The position numbers and the translations under genes are program-made. DNA of 64,000 nt, taken from positions 22,248,097 through 22,312,096 of the forward strand of contig NC_049905.1 in NCBI RefSeq assembly GCF_001411555.2, given 5' to 3'. Below, piece by piece: positions 26,801 through 36,658 of this stretch. Under the pieces are notes generated by a model that was given only the letters and a program-made list of their open reading frames with translations, was not told the origin of the DNA and did not search any database. The stretch is from Juglans regia. Its lineage: Eukaryota; Streptophyta; Magnoliopsida; Fagales; Juglandaceae. Position 1 is the first letter of the stretch. Each line of letters opens with the position of its first letter.

Positions 26801-29800
26801 TTGGGCGAGATGGAGAAGAAATTTGTGAAGCCGAACGCGACGAGCTATGGGAACTCGATTGTTGGGTTATCAAGGAGGAAAGGTTCGAGGACGTTGGGAA
26901 AGTTATGAAGTTGATGCAGGACCATGGGGTGCACCCTGGTATTGGTACCTAGAACATAAGGATTCAGGGCTTGTCTAAGCTGAAGAAGTCGTTGGAGGCG
27001 AAGGCTTTGCTTGATGGAATGATGTCGAGGGGGATGAAGCCGAATGCGGTCACGTATTCGCATTTGATTCATGGATTTTGTAAAGAAGGGAATTTGGATC
27101 AAATGGAAGGAGTGTTCATGGGAAGACGAAGGATGTGGACAAAAGGGATCGTTTTCCATTTGACTGAAAAGGTGTCGTTTTATTTTCCATGTGGGCACTG
27201 ACTTCTCCATGGTTACGCACGGCGCTTGCATATAGCTTTTTTCGGGAAGATTAGTTAAGGTGCTCTTTATTAAAGTGAGTCGACCCTCTTTCGATAAATA
27301 CACCTGTTTCCAGCCGGCCAGCCTTTTTTCTACCTTCACCATCCGACCTAGTGCCTCCATATCTATAACAAACAGAAGAGAGGATAAATGATCTCCTTGC
27401 CTCAAACCACGAGAATTGTAAAAAAAAACCCAGCAGGGGACTAGGGGTGCCGTGAATAAGAACCGAGAAATGAGCAGTGGAAACACAATGTCGAATCCAT
27501 GAGATCCACCTATCACCAAAATCACACCTTTCGAGCAAGTATAAAAGAAATTCCCAATTCACATGATCATATGTCTTTTCCATGTCAAGCGTGCAAAGGA
27601 TGCCTGGAACTCCCTCCCATAGTCTGTGATCCAAACACTCATTTGCAATAAGAACCGAGTCAAGAATTTCTCTCCCATGAATAAATGCATTTTAAGGCTT
27701 GGAAATAATTTGTTCCAATACTGGGATTAGTCGACTAGCAAGAACCTTTGAGATGATCTTGTATACCCCACTAACCAGACTTATAGGACGGAAATCCTCA
27801 ATTGTCTTAGCCCCATGTTTCTTTGGAATGAGAGCAATGAGTGTCGCATTGAGGCATTTTTTAGACTTTTTAAAAGAGTGAAATTCATAAAAAACCTATA
27901 CATCCCCTTTCACAATGTCCCAACATGTTTGAAAGAATCCCATTGAAAATCCATCCGGATCCAGCGCTTTGTCCTTAGCCATACCGGTAATGACCTTATA
28001 GATCTCATCTTTGTCAAAAGGTCTCTCCAAATAGCTTGCACTCTGCAAATCAATTGCCTCAAACAACAAATCATCAAGCTTCGGCCTCCAACAAGCTGGT
28101 TTCGTAAACAGGTTCTCGTAATAATGCACAATATGATTTTCTAATTCAGAGGGGGAAGAGATAGCTTAAGTACTTGAGTGAAGTGTCTTGATAGCATTGT
28201 TGCGCTGATGTGAATTAACCACTTTTTGGTAGAACTTCGTACATTTATCACATTCTTTTAGTCCAAGGGCCCTGATTTTTGTCGCCATAAAGTCTCATTC
28301 GACAACAATACCCTATCCAAATTAGTCACAACTGAACTCTTCCTCAATATTACCCCCTCCGAGGTGTCTCCCATCAATTCTCTTCCCTCTAACTCCTGCA
28401 ACTCCTCTAAAAGAGTAGTCTTCTAGTTGTTGATGTTACCAAAAACTTCAAAGTTCTACTTCTTTAAGTCCTGCTTCAAAGTCTTAAGCTTACCTGCAAG
28501 AATGAAATTAGGAGTGCTTGCAAACTGATATGAAGACCATCAAACGTGCACCATCTCTACAAAACCATTCGCCCACATATTCTCAAACTTGAAGTACTAG
28601 CAACCCCCATGAATACCTCCACAATCTAGCAAAATAGGAAAGTGATCTGAGCTAACTCGGGGCCTTCTGACATAACTCCGGATAATGGGCTCCCACGAAG
28701 GTGAGATGAAGAATCTATCCAATCTCGACCAACCCTGGCTATTTGACCAAGTGAACTCACCCCAACAAGGGGGAGATCCATGAGGTACAAGTCAAAAATG
28801 AATTCAGAGAACTCCTCCATAGCCACAAAATTATGATAGTTCCCTGATCTCTCGCTTGGAAAGCGAGTAATACTAAAATCCCCACCCATACACCACGACA
28901 CTTCCCATAAAGAATATGAGCCCGCCAACTCGTCCCATAGCCTTCTCCTATCTCTAACCACGTCTGGCCCATAAGTGCCTACAAAAGCCCTCTCCCACCC
29001 GTCAACAACATTTTTAAAAAAACTAGCGACCGAGTAGTCTCCAACACACTCTACCGCCTCTACTACTCTTTTATCCCACATTAACAACGCACCACCTGAG
29101 GCTCCCAAAGAGGCTAAGTAAGACTAGCACACATATGAACACCCCTATAAACTATGAACAATTTTTCTATCAATAACCTCCACCTTTGTTTCTTGAAAAT
29201 GCACCACATCTACCTTCCACATCCGCAAACTCTTTGACCCCTCAATTGATTTCTCAACAGTTTTCTATGTACACCGCATAGTTTCATAATATCTTTCGCC
29301 ACCATGTGGCGAGAAGGAATGTCAAATCTAGGTTCCTAGTACTTAGAGAATGCTTAAAACCCTTTACCCTTGACAAATCGTTCTAAGTGGACTTTCAATT
29401 GGGATGTACTATGTCTTTTGTAGTGACATTCATGCACTTTACCACAATGGTTTCACTTAGCTTGGGGTTATTAGGGTCATCACCCTCTATTTTGGTGAAG
29501 TGTGACTACACAACTGAAACTGGTTATGTACTTGGTTGGCTCATGGGTGTAGGGGTAGGGGTAGGGGTAGGGGTTGGTGTAAGGGTGGTAGGGGTAGGGG
29601 TAGTGATAGCGGTTTGGGTAGGAGTATGAGAGCTAGCACTAACGCTAGGGTTTGGATTTCACTCACTATCCATTCCCGTTGACTTATAAAAATTTGACAT
29701 GATGCAAAAATACACAACAATTAAAATCATACAATCATGAACATCATAACTATTTTGGGGTTTCAATATCGAAACCCCACTCGATTCATTTAAGGTTTCG

Positions 29801-32800
29801 GATTGAAACCCTAACCTAATTGAAAACAGATTGGGGTTTCAATATTGAAACCCTAAATTAATCCGAAACCGGATTGAAACCCTAAATTTACATACACAAT
29901 ACAATCACAAATTCACACAAATCACAATCCAATCTCCACAACACACAAATCACAATCCCATCCTTCATAGTCCAATCCGAAACATCCATTGTCAAACTAA
30001 AAAAAAAAGGCTTGGGTCCTCAGGATACTTACAGAATGTAGGAGAGAGATACTCGGATAGGGAGTTAGTTGCAGCCTGTAGATGGCAACTGCGACGGCGT
30101 GAGGGTGCGAGAGAGGGTAGAGAGTGTCTGAGTAAAAAAGGGGGGAGTTTTAGGGATTAATTAAACGAATGTTGTTTTAATATATGTATAAGTTTTTTTA
30201 ATAAATACATATATATATAAAATGCGGAGCGGAGTGGGGGAAAAGCGGACGGGGGCCCAGCCTGTACTGCCTCACACCCGTTGGGGTGCCCAGATGTGTG
30301 TGGATTATCCCGCTGGCTGCATCCGGCAGATGGGGCCCTCGCCTCGCCCAGGCGGGGCCGGACGGGGTGGGGTGGGGCCCTGCCGCCCAGTCCTACATGA
30401 CTTTCATGTATCTCTAGACAATCATGCATAGGTATTGCTCTTGTATACTTTTTTTTAGAAAAAAAGGTATTGCACTTGTGTATATGCCATGTACATGGGC
30501 TATGCCTATCTATGTCATCAATAAAATTCATTCTTACCAATAAAAAAGTATTTGTTTTACTGAATTTACTTGATACTAGTCCTGTTGGTTTTAGCGATCC
30601 TCTCTCTTGCTCATTAATTATTTGGTTGGAAATATTTAGGATTACACTCAATGGTGTATGGGTATAGTGTGGGGAACAATATAAGTTTCATTTTAGTAAT
30701 TTTATGAAGCACCTATTGAGATGGATAGTTGTAGCAAGGGAATATGACATGAACTGAAAAGTTTTGTATTGGGATCTTGCAATTATAATTCACTCCTAAT
30801 ATGAATGCCATGTTTTCCTTTTCAGAATGTCCTGAAGTACGTATCCAAATGTTAAAAGTGAAAGTATTAAATTCATCAAATTTTTATATCATGTTACATT
30901 TTTTAAGATCCTCATGAGTGAGCCTTGTGGTAAGTGCAAGGGGGCGCTGCACTTTTGTCTTGTTCTTAATAATAGTGCCATTTCAAAGCAAGACATTTAC
31001 ATTGGATCATCATAGTAGTATTTTATTAAAGGATGAAGTTTCAGAAACATTGCTAGATATTTGAGCTGGCTGTTCGAGTAGAGTATGAAGTTATTAAAGG
31101 TGCTGAATATGCCAGGGTATGAGGTAGAAGCTGTGACCAGTGCTTAACAGTAGATATGGCTCTAGTGGAAGGTGAAGATTCCCATGCCTTGAGATATTGT
31201 AGAATGGTCCTAGATAGAGCGTTAGTTGTGACCAAACAATTTTGTCGCTGACCCAAGTGGCTGGTTCTAGCATTCTTGACCATAGTTTCTAATACCGGAT
31301 CTGTAAAATATCATTGTTATTCATAATTGAGGGTTGCATCTGCTTGGCAGTGTTTTATCTCTTCTGATGATTATTAACACACTCTTGCTTTAGGCATGCC
31401 TTGGCCATAGCTTATTATCTCTTCAGGTTTATTTTGAAGATCACATAATCTGGATGGTAAATCTGGAGACAATTTTGCAGCTGAATTGAAAGTTAATGAA
31501 ACAGAAATTCCATTTGCTTTGAAAATATATTTGTAACCAGCTGTGTATCCTCCTCATTTTGAAAATCTTGCTGACTGTGCCTGATCTAAGTAGGACGCCT
31601 TTAGTTTACGTTCTCATGAGATGTCGTGTGCCTTTTAGTTAATTTTTTTAACTGTATAGACCAAGGGTGATTGAACACTTTGAATGCTATACACAATTCT
31701 TTTGAACTCTTGGATTTATTCCATTTTTTGTTTTGTTTTTTCATTATTTTTTTGTTAAATTAAGATATCATGATTTCATTTTCACTTCCCTCAGAACTGT
31801 CTCTTGTCCTGATTACAGGGTAAGGACAAGACACCTGAGGAGAGAAGGATTGCAATTTGCATCTTTGATGATGTGGCAGAGCAGTGTCATGAAGCAGCTC
31901 TTAAGTATGCTCTATAACATTGTTTAGTAGGGATAATTGGTTGCATCTGCTCTATAACATTTATTTTTATATTGTGGATGAAACAGATACTATGATACAT
32001 TTCTTCCTTTCCTGTTGGAGGCTTGCAATGATGAAAATCCTGATGTTCGACAGGTCTGCACTCCTTAAAATGTTACAATTGATATGATTTAAGTCTGCAA
32101 TTGCTCTAACTCATGTTGTTCTGTTATTTCTTTCAGGCAGCTGTATATGGCCTTGGGGTTTGTGCAGAATTTGGTGGATCTGTGTTTAAACCTCTTGTTG
32201 GAGGTATTTCTGCTTACATTTCTAAAAGTATTTGAATTGCTTATTTATCGAATAGTAGTAACAATATTCATGGGATTTTTCCAGAGGCTCTTTCGAGGCT
32301 AAATATTGTGATACGGCATCCCAATGCGGTGGAGCCTGATAATGTCATGGCATATGATAATGCTGTTTCTGCACTCGGAAAAATTTGCCAGTTTCATCGT
32401 GACAGCATAGATTCAGCTCAGGTGCCACCATATTGCTATGAAAACCTTCCCTCTTCCCTCTTTTCCAATAGTGTTTTTGAATATTTTCTTATTAAATACT
32501 TGAAGAATAATTCTTTTCCTATCCTTTTTTTCCTGGTAAACCTTTCCTCAAATTGCATCTTATTCGCCCTTATAAAAAAAGTTGCGATTGGCAGGTTGTT
32601 CCTGCATGGTTAAACTGCTTGCCAATAAAAGGTGACTTGATTGAGGCCAAAGTTGTTCACGAGCAACTTTGTTCCATGGTGGAGAGGTAAGGACTTCAAC
32701 CTTGGTTGGCTTGCCACTTTTCTCATCTTTACTCCTTTAGTCTGTTAACTTGTTTATGTCTCAGTAACTTATCCATTACATAATTTAAAGAGCTTTTTCA

Positions 32801-35177
32801 CATCTGCAGGTCAGATGGCGAAGTTTTAGGTCCCAACAATCAATATCTTCCTAAAATTGTTGCAGTGTTTGCTGAGGTTAGTTCCTTATTAATTTTATTT
32901 TGATTGAACACTATTGACTTCACTGATGGAATGTATATAGTAGTATAGCTACCCACACATGGTGAGTGGGGGCACCCTTCAACCCAAGGTTAAGGCGCTT
33001 CACACAGTGGGTAGAGGTCAATTTAGCCTTAACACCCTGCACCTCCAACCACTTTAAGGTCCCACTTGGTTCCTAGCTCACCTTACCGAGCTTGACCACT
33101 TTACTGAGCTTAAACATGTGTACTTAAGCCAACTACTCTTATGTGTCAGTATGATGTCATAAAAATCTGAGATCCATCCTTACCCAGTAGATCTTCTTTT
33201 ATCTAATGGCTAATTTCATAGAATGTAAGAATAAGTGGATCAGATGTAAAGACTGTTTTTTGAGTATTGGAAGAAAAAGTGGGTGTAATGACTTGAGGAA
33301 AATGCTAGCCACATTTGAGCTATGATTTCAAAAAGACCAGTCAATTTGAAGCTTCCCTAGAATCACTTATAAAAACCTAATGTCACCTAGTAAGTACCCA
33401 ATGACAAAAAGAATAGGTAATACACCATCTATACACAATGAAGCACATGGTCTCCATCCCTTCCAAAATGGATGTTCTATGAATCTCTTACCTTTAGGGA
33501 CAATTTCACACCACCATGAACATTTGGTGCAACTTAGAAATTACCAGAGTTGTGCGGGGATACACAGCAATATTGGAGGCGTGCCTAATGTTTATTGAAC
33601 AAGTAGATAACTAATCAACCATGATGCTCGAGAAAAAAATGGAAAAGCAATTTAATAGGCCATAAGTTACTGGGCTCACTTTTTGGAGTTCTTTCTTTAT
33701 TTATTTGTCCTGTGGGAACCTATTTTTGATCCTATAAGCAATACAGCTGGTGGCAGTCAACCTCAAATGCCCCCAATTTATTAGTTGAAGTAGCTTGCGC
33801 CTCCCCCTTAGCCTGTCATGTAATGAAGTTCTTGTGTACCTTAGGCCCGCTGCCCACCCCTGACGGGTGGGTTTTGCTTCTGCCCGCCCCCCACCTCCTA
33901 TGGGGGGCTCTATCACTACCCGTCCCTGCTCCTGCCCATAACATATTCCGTCTGTACCCGTCCAACGGCCAGACGGGTGTGACACTCATATCACCTGTGT
34001 AAATAAAAAAAATTGTTTTGCTTGCCAAACCGCAATCAACAGCCAAATCACAGCCAAACAACAGCCAAGTACAAAGAAAACAAATCACGAAAGAGAGGAA
34101 GAAAAGAGATTACTTGATGGCTGATGCTGCGGCTTGCAAATCTGTGATGCATTGGGCGGTACTGAGTGATGGCCGACGAGGTGCAAAGAGAGCGAGGGCT
34201 GTGCGAGGTGGAGGGGGAGAGAGAGAAGGCAACAGAGTGGATGACTGAAAGATGATGACTCATATGAGAGGCGACGAAGAGGAAGACTTGAGCTGAGTGG
34301 CTGAGAGTGGTAGAAAGAGAAGAAGTTTAGATGAGAGCGATGGCATGGGGTGTGGAAGAAAGAGAAGGGTGAAAAGATAAAAACCTATAGGTTGCGATTC
34401 TTTCTGCCTGCAAAATGAATGAGAATTATCAACTAAATATATTTACGGGTGGGAGGGTTTTTTACCAGGTGGTATTTTAATTAAACCGCCCCCTGCCCAC
34501 CCATGGTTGGATTTATATAAGACCCAGCCGCCAGCCCAGGGTAAGGCATGGAGATTAAGCCCATTACCCCTAGGGGCCAGGCGGATCCGTCATGTGGGCA
34601 TTAGGTCACCACTGCTCAGACCTAGTGCACCTAGGCTCTATATCTTTTATTTATAAAATTTTGATTACTTATAAAAGTAAAAATATATGGCAGAATATAA
34701 GCTCAATTCTTTTTGCCATGCCCCATATATTGTTGATCTTAGTGTGTTAATTACCTGTAATGTATTGCTTATCCAAAGAAATTAAAGTTATGCCATGGTC
34801 TTATCAAAAGCCATCTTAAATCCCAGTACTAGAGTCAGCTTTTGACTTGTTGGCATGCTTAAGTATTTATTATGTAGCCATCGTTTTGCTTCAACTTTTT
34901 CAACTCACTGTTTCAAGTTTGTGATATGCTACACACAATAAGATTTTAGTGACCACATAACTTGATTTAAGTGCAGTATTTTCTCTAATTGAGGGGAGTG
35001 ATAAATTGTTAGGTTCTATGTGCGGGTAAGGATCTAGCAACAGAACAAACTGCAAGCCGAATGATTAATCTGCTGAGGCAGCTTCAGCAGACCTTACCAC
35101 CATCTACTCTGGCACAGACGTGGTCCTCGTTGCAGCCCCAGCAACAGCTTGCCTTGCAATCTATCCTCTCTCAATAG
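14814..35177 (+). CDS. IMB3: Importin-beta family nuclear import receptor, IMB3/importin-5 type (20 exons)
   Basis: Exons: 14814-16043, 16420-16623, 18402-18506, 18610-18675, 18759-18923, 19372-19446, 19565-19719, 20142-20277, 20365-20434, 20521-20648, 20791-20847, 22169-22354, 22544-22636, 31819-31904, 31987-32053, 32137-32203, 32285-32421, 32595-32686, 32810-32876, 35013-35177. All introns are GT-AG and phases match. The spliced frame is 3,351 nt, 1,116 residues, the length I know for Arabidopsis IMB3 (At5g19820, EMB2734). Exon 1 gives the importin N-terminal HEAT region (residues 1-410). Acidic stretches follow: SEEEDAGE (about 344), [12 protein letters not shown] (about 655) and EEENEQ-like [12 protein letters not shown] before exon 13. 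The end is LQQTLPP then [12 protein letters not shown]. The protein is a RanGTP-regulated carrier of the importin-5/Kap121 class and shuttles through nuclear pores (family knowledge). The start is the first ATG, in a CT-rich leader. Intron 13 (9.18 kb) and intron 19 (2.14 kb) are swollen by transposons, yet every exon is intact, so the gene is probably functional. Confidence 0.95.
16886..17062. mobile_element. Fold-back MITE in importin intron 2
   Basis: Left arm TTCTACTCATCATCCCTACA and the inverted right arm ending TGATAATGAGTAGAA pair for about 45 bp, including ACACCACACA against TGTGTGGTGT. An extra copy of the left terminus (TTCTACTCATCATCC) sits inside at about 16969. Same family as 13821-13982. 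Confidence 0.7.
19911..19972. repeat. Compound microsatellite (CT)n(CA)n(CG)n(CA)n in importin intron 7
   Basis: A CT run of about 20 bp passes into CACACACACA, then CGCGCGCGCG and CACACA again. This is a polymorphism-prone simple repeat between exons 7 and 8. Confidence 0.85.
23000..23128 (+). mobile_element. Old LINE 3' fragment, left part (split by the hAT)
   Basis: The end of this stretch (TTTTAATGGCCTGAACATTC) matches, with substitutions, the 3' region of the LINE fragment on the minus strand at 57797-58128 (TTTAATGGCATGAACGC there). Upstream, AATGAGCTTAGAATA matches its AATGGATGAGATTAGAAC region. The homology resumes at 30404 on the far side of the hAT, showing the LINE tail was in the intron before the hAT. 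Confidence 0.6.
23540..24720 (-). pseudogene. hAT transposase, C-terminal part (broken)
   Basis: Minus-strand reading shows [48 protein letters not shown] and, further along, GLCLDVPTR, the order seen in RICESLEEPER-type transposases. After the MITE it resumes with [20 protein letters not shown] sequence, then [12 protein letters not shown] and [11 protein letters not shown]. Stops and frame changes interrupt it and the MITE splits it. RICESLEEPER/DAYSLEEPER proteins are BED-finger transposases, some domesticated; this copy cannot be one. Confidence 0.8.
24125..24308. mobile_element. MITE copy 4, inserted in the hAT transposase
   Basis: Starts AAGGACCAGTTTGGATCCC and ends AACATTTAAACACAGCCT, with the family core AATTCAACTTTTTCAAAT and ATATTCTAACAATATTTTAT. 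It interrupts transposase sequence on both sides. Confidence 0.75.
26120..27243. mobile_element. Pack-MULE (Mutator-like, non-autonomous) inserted in the LINE
   Basis: This 1,124-bp block is flanked by an exact 9-bp duplication GGGAAGATT (26111-26119 and 27244-27252), the Mutator hallmark. The outer about 45 bp at each end are imperfect terminal inverted repeats: read inward, both ends contain GGGTAATCATGG or GCGTAACCATGG at the same distance, then GAGTCA or AAGTCA, with about 26 of 37 positions matching without gaps from position 9. The duplicated 9-mer lies in the LINE codons for NLP. Removing the block and one 9-mer rejoins the LINE frame [12 protein letters not shown] with FLSLFP. There is no transposase. 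The cargo is a PPR gene fragment. Confidence 0.85.
26290..27120 (+). pseudogene. Captured PPR gene fragment inside the Pack-MULE
   Basis: Plus-strand translation gives [83 protein letters not shown], then, after frame changes, [36 protein letters not shown] and [20 protein letters not shown]. This is the repeat order of small P-class pentatricopeptide proteins of the PPR336 (At1g61870) type, which are mitochondrial RNA-binding proteins. Three or more in-frame stops and frameshifts are visible and the 3' part is missing, so it is not functional. It reads opposite to the LINE, and its limits coincide with MULE-like ends. Confidence 0.8.
29215..29700 (-). pseudogene. hAT transposase, N-terminal BED-finger side (broken)
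   Basis: From the ATG at 29700 the minus strand reads [13 protein letters not shown] then a stop, a Thr-Pro repeat (the plus strand shows GGGGTA units at 29550-29610), [15 protein letters not shown] sequence after the finger, [20 protein letters not shown] and [12 protein letters not shown]. These are landmarks just before and after the BED zinc finger of RICESLEEPER-type transposases. The LINE begins immediately after GQRVC. Confidence 0.75.
29701..30160 (-). repeat. hAT 5' leader with internal GAAACCC repeats
   Basis: The stretch 29755-29885 contains four to five units of GGATTGAAACCCTAA or its complement GGGGTTTCAATATTGAAAC, able to form hairpins. The following 30010-30160 is a GA/TG-rich leader-like region before the GC-rich terminus. 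Confidence 0.5.
30404..30545 (+). mobile_element. Old LINE 3' fragment, right part with tail
   Basis: Directly after the hAT duplication the sequence reads ATCTCTAGACAATCATGCATAGGTATTGCTCTTGTATAC and ends ATCAATAAAATTCATTC..AATAAAAAA. It matches the LINE 3' region seen at 57797-57910 (minus) in the order TTTAGACC, GCATAGGTGTTGCTCTTG, GGCTATGCC, CAATAAAAT. It completes the fragment that ends at 23128. An internal duplication repeats AGGTATTGCWCTTGT at 30429 and 30466. Confidence 0.6.
30546..31818. other. Remainder of importin intron 13, nothing recognised
   Basis: Ordinary intron-like T-rich sequence leading to the acceptor at 31817-31818. Short frames here have no domain. Confidence 0.5.
33840..34620. 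repeat. GC-ended, hAT-like non-autonomous repeat in importin intron 19
   Basis: The sequence starts TAGGCCCGCTGCCCACCCC and has GC-rich ends around an AG-rich interior (34085-34330), like the subterminal and leader parts of the hAT in intron 13. The far side reads CCGCCCCCTGCCCACCC (34487) and CCCATTACCCCTAGGGGCC (34560). I could not find a convincing 8-bp duplication, so limits and class are uncertain. Confidence 0.4.
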
Positions 35178-36600
35178 TGTCCACGGTGAAAGTTGGCTTT
35201 CTTGCTTGCTGCTATGCCTGTTCTGTCTGTGTGTCATATAATTACCACCCATTCTTTTTCCATAAGATGGTTCCCATCCTTATAGCGTGATGCTTTACAG
35301 CAACCGGAATCAGTTTTTTGAGTGTGAAAGTCATCATTGCAATTGAAAATGAAGCAGTTTTGTAGAATGTGTATATTACAAGTTGTTATTTTTAGTGTGA
35401 TTTTGGGTCCATAAGAGAAGAAGGGTAGGTGATTGTGATTGTTGAAATTTTGTTTTCCTTTCTTTCCCCTCACCCCATTTTTCTGGACGATTGGTGCGTG
35501 AGATTAGAGGATTGTCGTTTGAGGCAATTCCTGTAGCAGTTTTGGCCACATTGTTTGTATTCTCGTGAATGATTAATGGTGAAAATTAATGACCTAAATA
35601 GGGATCTTTGATACTTGAAGTGCAATTATGCATGCATTTTTTCCATCCAGTTTGACATCATCATCATGTATGAATTTGAGGTGAGTAGAAATGAGTGGTG
35701 TCGATCAACTCATATAAAATATTCAGATTTATTTGACATATTCAGACTAAACATATAGAAAAAGGTTATGCAGATTATTTGACTCGATTTATTTATTAAA
35801 CAGCTGTACTGTGACTGTGAGGGTTTGTGACGTGAGAGGTTTGATCCATTGAATTAAATGAAGTATATGATCCATAAGTGGATGCAATACTAACTCAATC
35901 CATGAATACCACCGTAGTGCTAGTCGACCTTTTTTCTTTTTCATTTTTTTAATCATTTACGGGAACAAAGTATTGCAAGATTTGAGATTCATATTAAAGA
36001 AGAAAGCCACCGGGGCTATTGATACGCACTGTCTTGCTATTACTATGACAACATCTTATGATTTATCCGCTGGAGGAAGGAGCATCGAACACAAGTGTTT
36101 TGGAGAGTTTATGCAGTTAGTAGCCGTCTCGTGTGATTCCAAAGCGAGATTACCTACTTTTAACTTTGTATTGTGTCTCCAAGTGTCGTGCTTTCGTGCC
36201 CTTCACGAACTCCTGCCTGTTTATCGTTGACCCACCTGAAGTTGTTGGTGTGAGGACAACAACTCCGGCCCACCGCTGAGTGATCAAAATAATTAATAAA
36301 ATCCAAGCCATAGACTTTTCTCTTTATTTTTATCTCTCTCCACGCATCTATTCTGTATTTCTTTTATTTATTTCCATTTTGCGTCACCTTGCCTTGCCTG
36401 TCCTTTTTAGGGAAAACATATTAAGTCATATATCTCCAAAGTAGCTGTATGATTCAGTCTTCACCGAGCGTTGAGAAATCAGTCAAAACTTGGGAGGAAT
36501 AAATGTAAAATGATTTGCTGACAAGCAACCAAACGACGAGCTCCCCACTAAACTTAATTCCTCCAAAAACTCCTGCCTAGCTAGCTTCTTCCCTTCCTCG
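35178..36600. other. Spacer between importin and ERF genes
   Basis: The first about 400 bp is the presumed importin 3' UTR. The rest is AT-rich with no domain-bearing frame. CTTCCCTTCCTCG just before 36600 is the proximal promoter of the ERF gene. Confidence 0.5.
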
Positions 36601-36607
36601 TATAAAT
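36601..36607 (+). promoter_or_regulatory. TATA box of the RAP2.11-type ERF gene
   Basis: TATAAAT sits 52-58 bp upstream of the ATG, followed by a CT-rich initiator region (CCCCCTCCCTCTCTCATCG). Spacing and context fit a short 5' leader of about 25-30 nt. Confidence 0.6.
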
Positions 36608-36658
36608 CAGCCCCCTCCCTCTCTCATCGTTAACTCAAGCTCCTTTCAAAACTTAGAA

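Larger units (their letters stand above)
24810..29225 (-). mobile_element. 5'-truncated LINE (L1-type), inserted in the hAT
   Basis: On the minus strand the element ends in a poly-A tract (plus-strand T run 24810-24824). Reading 5' to 3' on the minus strand: endonuclease sequence ([34 protein letters not shown]-like GRDWIDS) at about 29220-28620, reverse transcriptase ([19 protein letters not shown] and DGFSMGFFQ near 28130-27900; [17 protein letters not shown] and [20 protein letters not shown] at 27630-27330), then [12 protein letters not shown]. After the Pack-MULE it resumes [25 protein letters not shown] and a zinc-binding RT-associated domain ([19 protein letters not shown]) at 25300-25100. 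The short direct repeats AAGAGTTTGC (5') and AAGAATTTGC (3') look like its target duplication. Many stops and frameshifts make it inactive. Confidence 0.85.
23129..30395 (-). mobile_element. hAT transposon (RICESLEEPER-like), degenerate, 7.27 kb including nested insertions
   Basis: The left end starts TAGGGGTGCTACCCGCC, and the right end, read inward, starts TAGGACTGGGCGGC. An exact 8-bp duplication CATGACTT flanks it (23121-23128 and 30396-30403), the size expected for hAT elements. On the minus strand it carries BED-zinc-finger-side sequence (about 29215-29700) and catalytic-domain and dimerisation-side sequence (about 23540-24720). GC-rich subterminal regions lie at 23131-23200 and 30220-30395. 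A LINE (about 24810-29220) and a MITE (24125-24308) have inserted into it. Without these insertions the element would be near 2.7 kb. Confidence 0.88.

Noticed and set aside
29550..29612. Telomere-like run of GGGGTA units on the plus strand
   Set aside because: Plant telomeres are TTTAGGG. On the minus strand the run encodes a Thr-Pro repeat within the hAT transposase N-terminus, so it is coding low-complexity sequence.
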